From JBCFBK01 sp038562555 (GTDB taxonomy: Bacteria > Bacteroidota > Bacteroidia > Bacteroidales > Prolixibacteraceae): a DNA stretch of 46,674 nucleotides. Positions 32,953 to 41,936 of the stretch are shown one piece after another (position 1 is the stretch's first letter; every line of letters begins with the position of its first letter). The notes beneath the pieces are model-generated. The model searched no databases. It saw only the letters and a list, made by a program, of their open reading frames with translations, and was not told the origin of the DNA. Location: the NCBI GenBank assembly GCA_038562555.1, contig JBCFBK010000048.1:1-46674 (forward strand). The letters run 5' to 3'. A program made the position numbers and the translations under genes.

Positions 32953-34716
32953 TCAGGTTCTGACATAGGCTTTCAGTGTGCCACAACGGGTTTTTCCGGT
33001 GGAATCGGCCGGAGCGATTGTATAGCGACCGACCCCTGCCGGAACAATAAACACCTCGGCATAATTGACCGCAAAAGGTTCGAAGCTTCCGTCCGGACTT
33101 TCAACTACGGCAGCGTCTCCTTCGATCAGGCACAGCACATGAACACCTCCTTCCGTATGATGTTCCGTCTTTTTGGTAAACCAGTGGCGGCGGGTTTCGA
33201 TAAATTCACGTTCATGCAAGCCCGTGCGTTCTTCTACCCACCCATCTCCTTCGGTTAGCTTTTCAACACAATTGATCAGGTTTTTCCGGGTCCATTCGGT
33301 GGTGCGCTCCCACTGGATCACGTTCTTTCCATGTTCAATGTTGATCGGACGCGGTTTCCCGTCCAGTCCCAGACGTCCCCAGTCCCACAACTTAAACGTG
33401 AAAATGTAGGGGGTTGCACTGATCTCCAGGACCATGCTGTTCTTACCGGAACAGTGAACGGTTCCGGCCGGGATCAGCACATGATCGTGTTTTTTGACCG
33501 GCCAGGTCTGGACATGTTTTTCTGCCTCAAAGGTTTTGCCGCCGGCCTGCGCCTCTTTGAGTTCCGAAATCATGGCTTCCGGATCGACATTTTCCTTCAG
33601 TCCGAGGTAAACCATGGCGTCATCTTCCGTATCCAGCATATAATAACTCTCGTCCTGGGTGTAATGCATACCGAATTTTTCCTGGATGTATTCCGTAAGA
33701 GGGTGCACCTGTAAACTCAGGTGACCTCCGTCCATGGTGTCGAGAAAATCATAGCGTATGGGGAATTCATCGCCAAAGCGCCCGTGAACCGATTCCCCGA
33801 GTAATTCGTGCGGATGCCGGAAAACCAGGTTGACCGATGGGAGTTCAATGATGTCTTTGCCAAATTTGAGCAGGAGACTGTTTTCTTCGGGCACACAGTT
33901 GAAGCACCAGGCATAGTTTGACGGTTCCGGGTCCAGGTTGCAGACTTCTTTCATCCATTGTCCGCCCCATGGTCCCGGATCAAAAAAGGGAACCACGCTG
34001 AAGGGTCGGGCGATGGCCGTTTTCAGACCCTCTAAAACAGCTTTCCCCTCCACCATTTTCGGCTGATCCTGCTTATTGGTATCCAACACAAAGTCCCACC
34101 GGTCGAACAATTTCTTTTTCAGCCGGTCGCAGACCCGCCAGTCCACAAAGAAGCCCTGCTTGTAAAGCAACATCCAGTCGGGTGTTGCCCGGTTCTTTAC
34201 TCCGATATTGTCAACCAGATGTTTTCGCATGCGAAGCTGGATTTCCCAGCGGGCCATGTCGGCATAGATCAACAGGTCTGGTTCAGGGCACAAATGGGCA
34301 GCTCCAGTGCCATAGACGACGACAGTGCCGGTAGTCCGGCCGATTTCTTCCCGAAGCACGCTGACTTTACGTTCATCGTAATAGGCATCAATCTCCAGGC
34401 GGGTCATATACCCGAAGATCCGGTCGTCGGTGACATCGGGAAAAACGAGTTTTTTGATCTCTTCTTCCGACCTCATATAATCTTCGGCACGGACAAACCG
34501 GCCGGCATTCAATCCTTTTCGGAAATTCTTCCCTACTTCCTCATGGATAACTCCCTGATAGGTTTCGATCACAATTGTTTTATGGCCGGCTGATGCGATG
34601 CACCTGTTCAGCTTCGAAATGATCGCATCCCAGCCGGAGATTACCCGGTAAGCCTCGTTTCTCACTTCGACGAAAGGCTGGTTGTTATAATTGGAGGCTT
34701 TATTTAAATAACGCAT
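32953..34716 (-). CDS. manA: Mannose-6-phosphate isomerase, long Bacteroidota form
   Basis: A 587-residue class I type mannose-6-phosphate isomerase. The catalytic cupin part is in the C-terminal half: PWGG (249-252), Zn ligands Gln336 and His338 in LSLQVHP, Glu356 in DESYYML and His421 in IPAGTVHCSG. The N-terminal ~240 residues are not part of the usual enzyme (about 300-390 residues). They include HKTIVIETYQGV (45-56) and YGTGAAHLCPEPDLLIYADMARWEIQ (135-160), which may be a degenerate nucleotide-kinase-like domain without a normal P-loop. A C-terminal cupin-like segment follows (HVLCLIEGDAAVVES). It links mannose 6-phosphate to fructose 6-phosphate and lies 35 nt after the ROK kinase gene. 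Confidence 0.87.
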   Translation of the reverse strand: MRYLNKASNYNNQPFVEVRNEAYRVISGWDAIISKLNRCIASAGHKTIVIETYQGVIHEEVGKNFRKGLNAGRFVRAEDYMRSEEEIKKLVFPDVTDDRIFGYMTRLEIDAYYDERKVSVLREEIGRTTGTVVVYGTGAAHLCPEPDLLIYADMARWEIQLRMRKHLVDNIGVKNRATPDWMLLYKQGFFVDWRVCDRLKKKLFDRWDFVLDTNKQDQPKMVEGKAVLEGLKTAIARPFSVVPFFDPGPWGGQWMKEVCNLDPEPSNYAWCFNCVPEENSLLLKFGKDIIELPSVNLVFRHPHELLGESVHGRFGDEFPIRYDFLDTMDGGHLSLQVHPLTEYIQEKFGMHYTQDESYYMLDTEDDAMVYLGLKENVDPEAMISELKEAQAGGKTFEAEKHVQTWPVKKHDHVLIPAGTVHCSGKNSMVLEISATPYIFTFKLWDWGRLGLDGKPRPINIEHGKNVIQWERTTEWTRKNLINCVEKLTEGDGWVEERTGLHEREFIETRRHWFTKKTEHHTEGGVHVLCLIEGDAAVVESPDGSFEPFAVNYAEVFIVPAGVGRYTIAPADSTGKTRCGTLKAYVRT

Positions 34717-34751
34717 AGGAAAAACTATAAAAGTGTAAAATTTTCAAATTA

Positions 34752-35708
34752 CTATATTGCAAAAGAATGGTGGCAATGGGAACGTACCAGGTAGTCAGCC
34801 CCGTAGAGGGCTGCCGAATTGGTATGACTGGCTTTTTGCAGCGTTACTTTTCCCCAGGGCGTCCAGGCATACTGATCGATCCGCTTTTGCAGTTCAGGCA
34901 GCATGACTGACGCACTTTTCATGATTCCTCCGCTCAGCACGATGATTTCCGGATCAAAGGCATGGATCATGCTGATCAGTCCCGCGGCCCAGACCGACAA
35001 ACAATGGTCAAGAATTTCCTTCGCCAGCGGGTCCTCCCCTGCAGCGTTCCGGAACAGCGACTCATAGTCCAGCTTTTCTTCATCCTTTAAAGAGCTGCAG
35101 TTATAAAGCGGATTGGACCGGATCAGTTCCGGCAATCGCCAGGTGGAGGCTTCCGATTCCATGCAGCCCACATTTCCGCAGGTACAGGTGATTCCCCGGT
35201 GATTCACCGTAAAATGCCCGCCCAGATTCCCCGCCTGAAAATGTTTGCCTTTTAATAATTTACCTTCCATGATCACAGCCGAGCCAATTCCGGTACCGAG
35301 CGTAACCAGGACGCAGTTGTCATAGCCTTTTGCGGCGCCTCGTTGCCATTCGCCCAGCAACGCCATCCGGGCATCATTTTCAAGAAATAAACGCGCATTC
35401 CACCGATTCCGCGCCCATTCGGTCAAGTCCAGGTCAACAGCGTCGTCATATTTTCTATTGGTCGACAATACCTTATTCCGGTCGGAGTCGACGAGTCCGG
35501 GAAAGGAAAAACCGATGCCCAGCATATTTTCCATGGAAACCTGATGTTCATTCAACAACTCTCCGATCAGTTTTTCAAGAGCAGGGAAATTGCTGTTCAG
35601 CCCTGTTGCCGAAGCAGCTTCAATGCTGCCCGTTGCCACCAGCCCGTCTTCATCCAGCAGGCCCGCCTTAATAATTGTTCCTCCAAGATCGATCGCGATT
35701 GTCCACAT
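34752..35708 (-). CDS. ROK-family sugar kinase (glucokinase-like)
   Basis: A 318-residue cytosolic ATP-dependent hexokinase of the ROK family. It has the N-terminal phosphate motif IAIDLGGTIIKAG, the catalytic Asp112 in LENDAR, VTLGTGIGS (135-143) and a Zn site (His165 in GGHFTV plus Cys175, Cys177, Cys182 in CTCGNVGC). The E-x-G-H substrate motif of classical glucokinases reads NLGGH here, so specificity for glucose versus mannose is open. It lies 6 nt after the MFS permease and before mannose-6-phosphate isomerase, which fits phosphorylation of the imported hexose. Confidence 0.88.
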   Translation of the reverse strand: MWTIAIDLGGTIIKAGLLDEDGLVATGSIEAASATGLNSNFPALEKLIGELLNEHQVSMENMLGIGFSFPGLVDSDRNKVLSTNRKYDDAVDLDLTEWARNRWNARLFLENDARMALLGEWQRGAAKGYDNCVLVTLGTGIGSAVIMEGKLLKGKHFQAGNLGGHFTVNHRGITCTCGNVGCMESEASTWRLPELIRSNPLYNCSSLKDEEKLDYESLFRNAAGEDPLAKEILDHCLSVWAAGLISMIHAFDPEIIVLSGGIMKSASVMLPELQKRIDQYAWTPWGKVTLQKASHTNSAALYGADYLVRSHCHHSFAI

Positions 35709-35714
35709 AATAGT

Positions 35715-37037
35715 CTATTTAATCAGGATACGTTCAAGTTCTTCCAGCGTTTTGTTCTTTGTTTCCGGTACAAACAACCATACGTACCAAAGGTTAACCA
35801 GACAGATCAGTGCAAAAACAAGAAAGGTCAATGCACCACTCATCGCTTCAAGCATAACCGGAAAAGCGACTGCAACAACGGTACAGGCCATCCACAGGGA
35901 TATCAGTGCAACCGACATGCCTTTGCTTCTGAGATTATTCGGGAAAATCTCGGACACAACCACCCATAAACCCGGACCCAGTGAAGCCGCAAAAAAGGCA
36001 ATGTATCCCAGTATGAACACCAGCACCAGTATACCGTTTGCCGCATCCAGATAGAAAAGCAGCGACAGGCCGAAGAGCATGAACGTCATTCCTGCTGACC
36101 CGGTTATGATCAGTTTTTTTCGTCCGAAATGATCAATTAGCAGCATGGCAAAAATTGTGAACAGCAGGTTGATCCCTCCAATGGCAATTGTCTGCATCAG
36201 TGCAGCATCATTCGATTGACCTGCCCGGGCAAAGATTTTTGGCGCATAATACATGATGGTATTGATTCCGGTGATCTGCTGAAAAACCGATAAAATAATT
36301 CCCAACCATAGCACGTTCCGCACTTCCGGCTTTAGTAAATCCTTATATGAAGCCTCCTGTTTTTCTCTAAGCGTTTGCCTGATTTGATCCAATTGCTGAG
36401 GGGCTTCTTCTGCTCCGCTTGTGCGGAGCAGCACGGTCAGGGCCTTACCCGTGTTCCCTTTTGCAACCAGCCAGCGCGGACTTTCAGGTACAAAAAACAG
36501 GCTCAGAAACAGGAGCAAGGCAGGAGCCGCCATGACCAGCAACATCCAGCGCCAGTTATTATCGCCGGTATTCACCAGCAGGTAATTTGTGAAAAATGCG
36601 ATCAGAATGCCCGACACGATCGCCAGTTGATTGAGCGAAACCAGTCTTCCCCGGTACCGGGCGGGAGCGATTTCGGCGATATACATGGGTGAGAGAATAG
36701 ATGCCACGCCAACGGCCACTCCGCCTGCGACCCGGGCACAAATAAAACCGGTTAGTTCATTTGAAACGGCGCTTCCGACTGCAGAAACAAAAAACAGAAA
36801 GGCAGCCAGCATCAGGATCCTTTTTCTTCCGAAGCGGTCGCTCAGTTTACCGGCAACAGCCACTCCTGCAATACAACCAAACAGCAGACTGCTCACTGTC
36901 CAGCCAAGTCCGGCTTCGGACAAACCAAAATAGGGTTGTATAAAATTGAGCGTGCCGGAAATCACCGCCGTGTCGAAGCCAAACAACAGGCCTCCCAACG
37001 CAGCTACAACGGATATAAAGATGACATAGGTTTTCAT
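35715..37037 (-). CDS. MFS sugar porter (proton symporter type)
   Basis: A 440-residue inner-membrane permease with 12 predicted spans. Sugar-porter signatures are clear: LGGLLFGFDTAVISG in helix 1, DRFGRKRI in the first loop, VPESPRWLVAKG before the central loop, QQITGINTIMYYAP in helix 7 and VPETKNKTLEELE at the C-terminus. It resembles the XylE/GlcP group that moves hexoses or pentoses. Its start overlaps the stop of the cupin isomerase gene (ATGA), which points to translational coupling. Together with the ROK kinase it makes a simple import-and-phosphorylate route. Confidence 0.93.
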   Translation of the reverse strand: MKTYVIFISVVAALGGLLFGFDTAVISGTLNFIQPYFGLSEAGLGWTVSSLLFGCIAGVAVAGKLSDRFGRKRILMLAAFLFFVSAVGSAVSNELTGFICARVAGGVAVGVASILSPMYIAEIAPARYRGRLVSLNQLAIVSGILIAFFTNYLLVNTGDNNWRWMLLVMAAPALLLFLSLFFVPESPRWLVAKGNTGKALTVLLRTSGAEEAPQQLDQIRQTLREKQEASYKDLLKPEVRNVLWLGIILSVFQQITGINTIMYYAPKIFARAGQSNDAALMQTIAIGGINLLFTIFAMLLIDHFGRKKLIITGSAGMTFMLFGLSLLFYLDAANGILVLVFILGYIAFFAASLGPGLWVVVSEIFPNNLRSKGMSVALISLWMACTVVAVAFPVMLEAMSGALTFLVFALICLVNLWYVWLFVPETKNKTLEELERILIK

Positions 37038-37609
37038 AAAGATTGGATTAGCGCGGGTTTTCCTTTTTTTTCAACCAGCCGGGCAGAAAAGCCATGAATG
37101 GCGATTTCCTCATAATTATGCCCTGCTTCGGAGGGCCAGCAGGCACCTACGATCAATGGGATGCTGCCTGTATTGGCCAGGCGGTGAGCCATGTCACCGG
37201 CAATATAATGCAGACTCCCGGGGTAAACCTCTTCACCCCACGTATTTCGTTCACGGTCCATTAAGATTAACATGCCCGTTCCCTGAACACCCCAGTAGAA
37301 CTCCGCCTGCTCACTTTTCAGGTGAGAATGCCCCTTCGTCATGAAAAATTCATGGCCGATCTTTCCGGGCATGATGGTCGATGCCCCAAAATACAATCCG
37401 CCTTTTTGACCTTCCGGGACAGGAAGCCACGATCGTACCAAGTAGGCAATACGCGCGGGGTCTTCCAACTCAAATGCCTGCTGATCCTGAAAGATTCCCT
37501 TCAGATCTCCCAGTTTGCGTACCTGTTCGGTGACAGGTGCTCCTTCCAGATGCAGGTTAGCCGGGTGAAAAACCACCTCAGGTCTGATTATCTTCAAATG
37601 GTTATTCAT
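37034..37609 (-). CDS. Cupin-type glucose-6-phosphate isomerase (short form)
   Basis: A 191-residue cytosolic single-domain cupin with the archaeal-type phosphoglucose isomerase pattern: FMTKGHSHLKSEQAEFYWGVQGTG with His94, His96 and Glu103 as metal ligands, and His142 in AGDMAHRLANTG. The reaction is glucose 6-phosphate to fructose 6-phosphate. It lies 9 nt after the GH2 gene and overlaps the MFS gene by 4 nt. It is clearly different in sequence from the 258-residue cupin isomerase at the end of the same operon. Confidence 0.85.
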   Translation of the reverse strand: MNNHLKIIRPEVVFHPANLHLEGAPVTEQVRKLGDLKGIFQDQQAFELEDPARIAYLVRSWLPVPEGQKGGLYFGASTIMPGKIGHEFFMTKGHSHLKSEQAEFYWGVQGTGMLILMDRERNTWGEEVYPGSLHYIAGDMAHRLANTGSIPLIVGACWPSEAGHNYEEIAIHGFSARLVEKKGKPALIQSL

Positions 37610-37618
37610 ACTTGTTGT

Positions 37619-39841
37619 CTAATCATTTATTTCCGGGAAACGATAGACCGGAGCGTCGCCGACTTTTACATACCGGCGACTGATCACTTCATTTCCCCCT
37701 TCGGGTTTAAACCGGGCTGTAAGCAGGTAGCCTCCCGGTCTTTCAGGAAGCGTCACGCACGCCGGGATGCTCCTGTTACCCGTACCCGGGATACTTACCG
37801 TCTTCTGGTCCAACTGCGTTTCCTTTCCGTTTTCATCATAAATCATCAATTTCAGATCGCCGGTTACGGGCCTGATTTTATCGTTAATCCCGTACAGGGT
37901 GAAAGAAAGCATGCTTCCCGGCTGATAAGGTTCCTGCTGTTTCATGTACCGGCCATCGGTCAGGTTGATAAAAACAGCCTGCGGAGCAAAGGCGTGTTTA
38001 AACCATTTCAGTGCCGGCGCGGGCTGAAGGTCCCTGATGCGGTTGATGAACCAGTCGCCGGTATAGCCGTAATTGTTGGCCAGATAACAGAAAGCCAGCA
38101 CGCCGGCATGGTAGGGCTGGCTGCGCAGCCATTCGGTTTCCAGTTGCAGCCAATAAGCCTGAAATTCCCTGTTTTGCTCAGGAGTTGAATTTTTACCCAG
38201 ATAAAAGTCGTAGAATTCGACCGTCAGTTTCGAAGGATTGCCATTGCGGAACAACCACACCCAGCCATATTCGTTCACCAGTTGGGCGGCGCCCGATCCC
38301 ATACTTTCGTTATTCAGCCGGTTGCGGTAATCCAGATTACCCAGGGGATACGGATTTTTACTGAATCTTTCCTTGTCTCGGTGGGGGAGGTATCCTTCGT
38401 ACGGATGAGGCTCATCCATTTCATCGAGGGTCATATGGTCGCCGGTCATGTAGCCCGCGTCCCAGATGCGGGTGGGGTCGAGCTGCATCAGCTCGGGGAT
38501 CAGTTCATTGCCGATATACGAGTCATAGTTTTCGTTGATCGCATCCCAGATCACGATACTGGGATGGGCACCGTCCTTCCAGACCCAATCGGTATATTCT
38601 TTTCTGATCTGATCGGGCCAGCCATGGTTTTGCCAGTAAAGCCATTCGTTCTGAAACATAAGCCCGTATTCGTCGGCCAGGTCATACCAGAAATCGGGAG
38701 CAATACCGACGCAGATGCGCATGGTATTCCAGTTGACCGCTTTCGGCAGGTCGATTAAAAATTTGCGGACCCATTCCTTGTCCCACACCAGGTCGCTGCA
38801 TTCCGGATCTTCAAAGAAACGCTGGAGGGTCACATTGGTGCCGCGCAGAATTGTTTTTTCACCGTTCAGGTAAAAGAATTTGCCTTTTCGCTCAAAATCG
38901 CGCATGCCGAACCGCCTTGAAAAACGATCAGACACATTTCCGTTACTGATCAGTTCAACGTCTGCCCTGCACAGGTTCGGATTTTCCGGCGTCCACAACG
39001 GAAACGCCGACAGGCTGATGGTGACAGCCGCCTCGGTGATGTTATCCCTTCGGGTACTCAGCTTCACCTGCGACTGCCCCAGCTTTTTCCCGGTTTTAAT
39101 ATCGGTAACCGTTACGTTGGCAACACAGGTGTCTTCCATCGGATCGCCATAGAAAATCTGGGACGGATTAAAATTGCGGATTTGCATCTTCACGGTAACC
39201 TGCCTGTTTTTTACCGACGGCAGGGGCAGGATCCGGTTGACCCTCAGTTTCCCGGTAAACGATAATTCCACATCATCCCAGATACCGGGGAGGTAATGCT
39301 CTTTTTCCTTATCGGTGCCGCCGGCGGCCTCACTGGGAAGCCACACCCGGTCTCCGACTTTGATCAGGATCTCGTTGTCCTGACCGTATTTCAGCGCCTG
39401 ATTTACCGCAAACTCAACCGGCGTGTAACAGGACAACGAGCTGCCCAGATCCATCCCGTTCACATAAACCTGCGTCACATACTGGCTCTTTTTAATCAGG
39501 ATCGTTCCATCTTTTTCCTTCAGCTCTTCCGGTATGAAAATAGTTTTCCGGTACCAACTGTAACGCGGGGTATAGTCAATCTGATACAGATTGTGCTGGT
39601 CTTTTCGCTGTACTTTATCTTCGTGCCTGAAGAATTTTTCATAATCGTCGATCCGGGGATTTGCAAGATGTACCAACCCCGGAACCGGAATAGTCCTGGT
39701 GTACTCCAGGGGAGGAAAAGCCCGGTTGGTCTGTTCAAACTGCCACGTTCCGTTCAGATCGATGGTAATGCGGGAATCCGGATGCTGTGCAAAAGCGGTC
39801 CGTACAAAAAGGACCAGGCATAAAAAGACGATTTGTTTCAT
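37619..39841 (-). CDS. Glycoside hydrolase family 2 enzyme of the sugar operon
   Basis: A 740-residue secreted enzyme (signal peptide ending TAFAQ, residue 19). The GH2 plan is complete: jelly-roll (about 25-200), Ig-like domain (to about 312), TIM barrel from KGKFFYLNGEKTILRG with acid/base Glu437 in DAINENYD and nucleophile Glu524 in LVNEYG, then a C-terminal beta domain (YQPGSMLSFTLYG). It is shorter than typical LacZ-like proteins. A beta-mannosidase or beta-glucuronidase/galactosidase-like activity is possible; the operon's mannose-6-phosphate isomerase favours a mannoside but does not prove it. A longer frame opening at 39880 overlaps the regulator gene; the ATG at 39841 is chosen. Confidence 0.85.
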   Translation of the reverse strand: MKQIVFLCLVLFVRTAFAQHPDSRITIDLNGTWQFEQTNRAFPPLEYTRTIPVPGLVHLANPRIDDYEKFFRHEDKVQRKDQHNLYQIDYTPRYSWYRKTIFIPEELKEKDGTILIKKSQYVTQVYVNGMDLGSSLSCYTPVEFAVNQALKYGQDNEILIKVGDRVWLPSEAAGGTDKEKEHYLPGIWDDVELSFTGKLRVNRILPLPSVKNRQVTVKMQIRNFNPSQIFYGDPMEDTCVANVTVTDIKTGKKLGQSQVKLSTRRDNITEAAVTISLSAFPLWTPENPNLCRADVELISNGNVSDRFSRRFGMRDFERKGKFFYLNGEKTILRGTNVTLQRFFEDPECSDLVWDKEWVRKFLIDLPKAVNWNTMRICVGIAPDFWYDLADEYGLMFQNEWLYWQNHGWPDQIRKEYTDWVWKDGAHPSIVIWDAINENYDSYIGNELIPELMQLDPTRIWDAGYMTGDHMTLDEMDEPHPYEGYLPHRDKERFSKNPYPLGNLDYRNRLNNESMGSGAAQLVNEYGWVWLFRNGNPSKLTVEFYDFYLGKNSTPEQNREFQAYWLQLETEWLRSQPYHAGVLAFCYLANNYGYTGDWFINRIRDLQPAPALKWFKHAFAPQAVFINLTDGRYMKQQEPYQPGSMLSFTLYGINDKIRPVTGDLKLMIYDENGKETQLDQKTVSIPGTGNRSIPACVTLPERPGGYLLTARFKPEGGNEVISRRYVKVGDAPVYRFPEIND

Positions 39842-39851
39842 AAGATTAGGT

Positions 39852-40865
39852 TTAGAAGGATGAACGTCGGTTAATAACAAACGGATTATCGGTTTTCTCC
39901 CGTTTGTTGTTCAGGATCATTTCTGCCATACTTTTACCCATTTGGGCAAAGTCGGTCGAAATCGTTGTGATCCCGGTAGAAACAATTCCCTTAATGGAAG
40001 ACTCATTGTAGGATATAATTCCAAGCTCGGTTCCAAGCTTCAGGTGATGATCCATGGCATAACGGACCAGATATTCCAGATCCTTGTCATCGACGACAAT
40101 AAACAAGTCACCAGCTTGGATCTGTTCCGCTCTGATGTCGGTTGAAATGGCATGGTAAGCGGACTTTCGGAGACAGAAATCTTTGAACCCGGTCGCAATT
40201 TCACGTAAAGTGGTACGCTGATTTTTAACCGCCAGGACGATCCGTTTATAACGGTCCAACTCGTCCGAATGCTGCCGGAGCATCCGGTAAATATCACGCT
40301 CAAAATCCTGACAGACATACGGATATTTTGTACGGTATTCTTCCCTTCCCTGATCCAGAATATAGACTTTCCGTTTGGGGAGTTCTGAAATGATGGTCGC
40401 CGCTTCTTTCCCGGGCATGGGCATGATCACGTACTCGCTGAATTCGCCGTTTGCACTTTCCAGGATGGTCTGAAACAGTTTGAGGTTGTTATGGTGAAAA
40501 AAGATCTGCTCGGTGCCTTGTCCCTGAAGGGATGTTTTAAAAGCGTCGTAAAGATCTTCCTTATAAGCCGTCAGTTTATCGAATAAAAGCAAAACCTTAT
40601 GTCCGACATCGACCTGTGTGTTCTGAATATAATACCCTTTACCAACCTGCGCCGTAATAATGCCCTTTGCCTTCATTTCATTGTAAGCCGTCATCACCGT
40701 GTCCTGGGATAACTTGTATTGCCGGCACAGCATGTTCAGGGAAGGGATGCGGTCGCCCTTTTTGAGCTCTCCCTTTTTGATCTTAGCTGCCACAGCATCT
40801 ATAATTTGCCGGTATTTTGGGACTGACTTATTTTCATCAAACCGGATGTCGATTATTTTTTCCAT
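39852..40865 (-). CDS. GntR-family transcriptional regulator with LacI-like sugar-binding domain
   Basis: A 337-residue regulator. The N-terminal winged helix (about 1-80) has PKYRQIIDAVAAKIKKGELKKGDRIPS and LSQDTVMTAYNEMKAKG. The remainder is a periplasmic-binding-protein-like fold (VGHKVLLLFDKL, then VVDDKDLEYLVRYAMDHHLKLGTELGIISYNES), similar in layout to AraR/FucR-type regulators of Bacteroides. The effector should be a sugar made or imported by the operon. The start at 40865 is preferred over 40886 because the predicted transcription start lies near 40882. Palindromes overlap its promoter, which suggests that it controls itself and the six genes behind it. The next gene begins 10 nt after its stop. 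Confidence 0.87.
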   Translation of the reverse strand: MEKIIDIRFDENKSVPKYRQIIDAVAAKIKKGELKKGDRIPSLNMLCRQYKLSQDTVMTAYNEMKAKGIITAQVGKGYYIQNTQVDVGHKVLLLFDKLTAYKEDLYDAFKTSLQGQGTEQIFFHHNNLKLFQTILESANGEFSEYVIMPMPGKEAATIISELPKRKVYILDQGREEYRTKYPYVCQDFERDIYRMLRQHSDELDRYKRIVLAVKNQRTTLREIATGFKDFCLRKSAYHAISTDIRAEQIQAGDLFIVVDDKDLEYLVRYAMDHHLKLGTELGIISYNESSIKGIVSTGITTISTDFAQMGKSMAEMILNNKREKTDNPFVINRRSSF

Positions 40866-40888
40866 AGCTACTTCTGGGTAGTACACGG

Positions 40889-40919
40889 CAAATATATAAC
40901 AGTTTTTATAACTGACAAA
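40889..40919 (-). promoter_or_regulatory. Bacteroidota-type promoter of the gntR sugar operon
   Basis: On the minus strand TTTG (40919-40916) is followed by a spacer of exactly 19 nt and TATATTTG (40896-40889), a full match to the TAnnTTTG -7 box. The predicted transcription start is about 40882, 17 nt before the chosen start codon. Confidence 0.75.
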
Positions 40920-40927
40920 CAGTTTGT
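40900..40927. promoter_or_regulatory. Candidate operator palindromes over the gntR promoter
   Basis: Two adjoining inverted repeats: CAGTT-tttat-AACTG (40900-40914) and the perfect ACAAAC-a-GTTTGT (40915-40927). They cover the -33 box and the spacer of the gntR promoter, where a bound GntR dimer would block RNA polymerase. Assignment to this regulator is inferred from position. Confidence 0.5.
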
Positions 40928-40993
40928 TGTGTTTTTATTTTGTTTTGTTATTAGCTTTTATGCGGCTATGTCCGTTTAATGGTATCGCTCGTA

Positions 40994-41024
40994 TTTGACA
41001 AATGGGGCGAATTGCCTATCTTTT
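40994..41024 (+). promoter_or_regulatory. Bacteroidota-type promoter of the DUF4349 gene
   Basis: TTTG (40994-40997), a 19-nt spacer, then TATCTTTT (41017-41024), one base away from TAnnTTTG. The predicted transcription start near 41031 lies 20 nt before the ATG at 41051 and supports that start over the upstream one at 40979. Confidence 0.6.
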
Positions 41025-41050
41025 CGCTGAAAAACCGAAATTCGATATTT

Positions 41051-41884
41051 ATGAAAAGGATTGTTCGCCTGGTTGTGTTGATTTTTCTTGCCGGATCGTG
41101 CCAGCAGCAGGAGAGAGGAGTCTATGATATGGCTGGCCAACAGATGGAAAATGAGATGATGGCGGTTACGAAGCAGGCTTCGGAAGTTTCGACGGCACCG
41201 GCAGAGCCTGTTGATCAGGCAGCGGTGACGAAGAAAATCATTAAAGACGGCAGAATGGGCATACAGGTCTCCGATCTGGATCAATCAAAGGCCGAAGTAG
41301 CATCTCTTTTAAAAAAGCATGAAGGCTATTATGCCAACGAAAGTTTTAGCAATACCGACTACGAATCTTCATGGCAGTTAAAAATCAGGGTTCCTTCCGG
41401 CAAGTTTGAAGCTTTTATTTCGGATGTTGAATCAGGGGAAGGGGAGATTCTTTATAAAGAAATACAGTCACGCGATGTAACGGATCAGTTTATCGACCTG
41501 GAAAGCCGCCTCGACACCAAAAAAGCCTATCTGACGCGGTATAATGAACTGCTGAAGAAAGCCAAAGACGTGAAGGAAATTCTCGAAATCGAAGAAAAGA
41601 TCCGGGTACTGGAAGAGGAAATCGACAGTACAACAGGCCGGCTCAAGTATCTGAACGATCAGGTTGATTACAGCACCCTTGATCTGACCCTCTCCAAACA
41701 AAAAGATTACAAATTTAAACCGGAGCACCGGAGTAAATTTGTTGAACGATTAAAGCTGTCGCTTTCAAGAGGTTGGTTTGGATTCGTTAATTTCATGCTG
41801 TTCCTGATTAAACTGTGGCCTTTCTGGATTCTCTTTGCCTTAATCCATTACAGTTGGAAAAAATATAAACAAAGGAAAAAATAA
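41051..41884 (+). CDS. DUF4349 lipoprotein
   Basis: A 277-residue lipoprotein (signal MKRIVRLVV to LAGSC, Cys17). After a Gln/Glu-rich linker comes the DUF4349 domain: KDGRMGIQVSDLDQSKAEV, GYYANESF, LKIRVPSGKFEAFI. A coiled coil follows (about 165-225, ILEIEEKIRVLEEEI), then one C-terminal membrane span (FLIKLWPFWILFALIHY) with a basic tail. The protein would thus be anchored at both ends. DUF4349 proteins are widespread and of unknown function; an envelope role is likely. The start at 41051 places the lipobox correctly and lies after the predicted promoter. Confidence 0.85.
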   Translation: MKRIVRLVVLIFLAGSCQQQERGVYDMAGQQMENEMMAVTKQASEVSTAPAEPVDQAAVTKKIIKDGRMGIQVSDLDQSKAEVASLLKKHEGYYANESFSNTDYESSWQLKIRVPSGKFEAFISDVESGEGEILYKEIQSRDVTDQFIDLESRLDTKKAYLTRYNELLKKAKDVKEILEIEEKIRVLEEEIDSTTGRLKYLNDQVDYSTLDLTLSKQKDYKFKPEHRSKFVERLKLSLSRGWFGFVNFMLFLIKLWPFWILFALIHYSWKKYKQRKK

Positions 41885-41936
41885 CCGGGAGAGGCCATGT
41901 CGAAAAGCGAATAAGAGAAAAATAAATAAGGCAACT

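Noticed and set aside
37322..38188. 288-codon plus-strand frame antisense to the cupin isomerase and GH2 genes
   Set aside because: It spans two intact genes on the other strand and shows no recognisable motif; a shadow frame.
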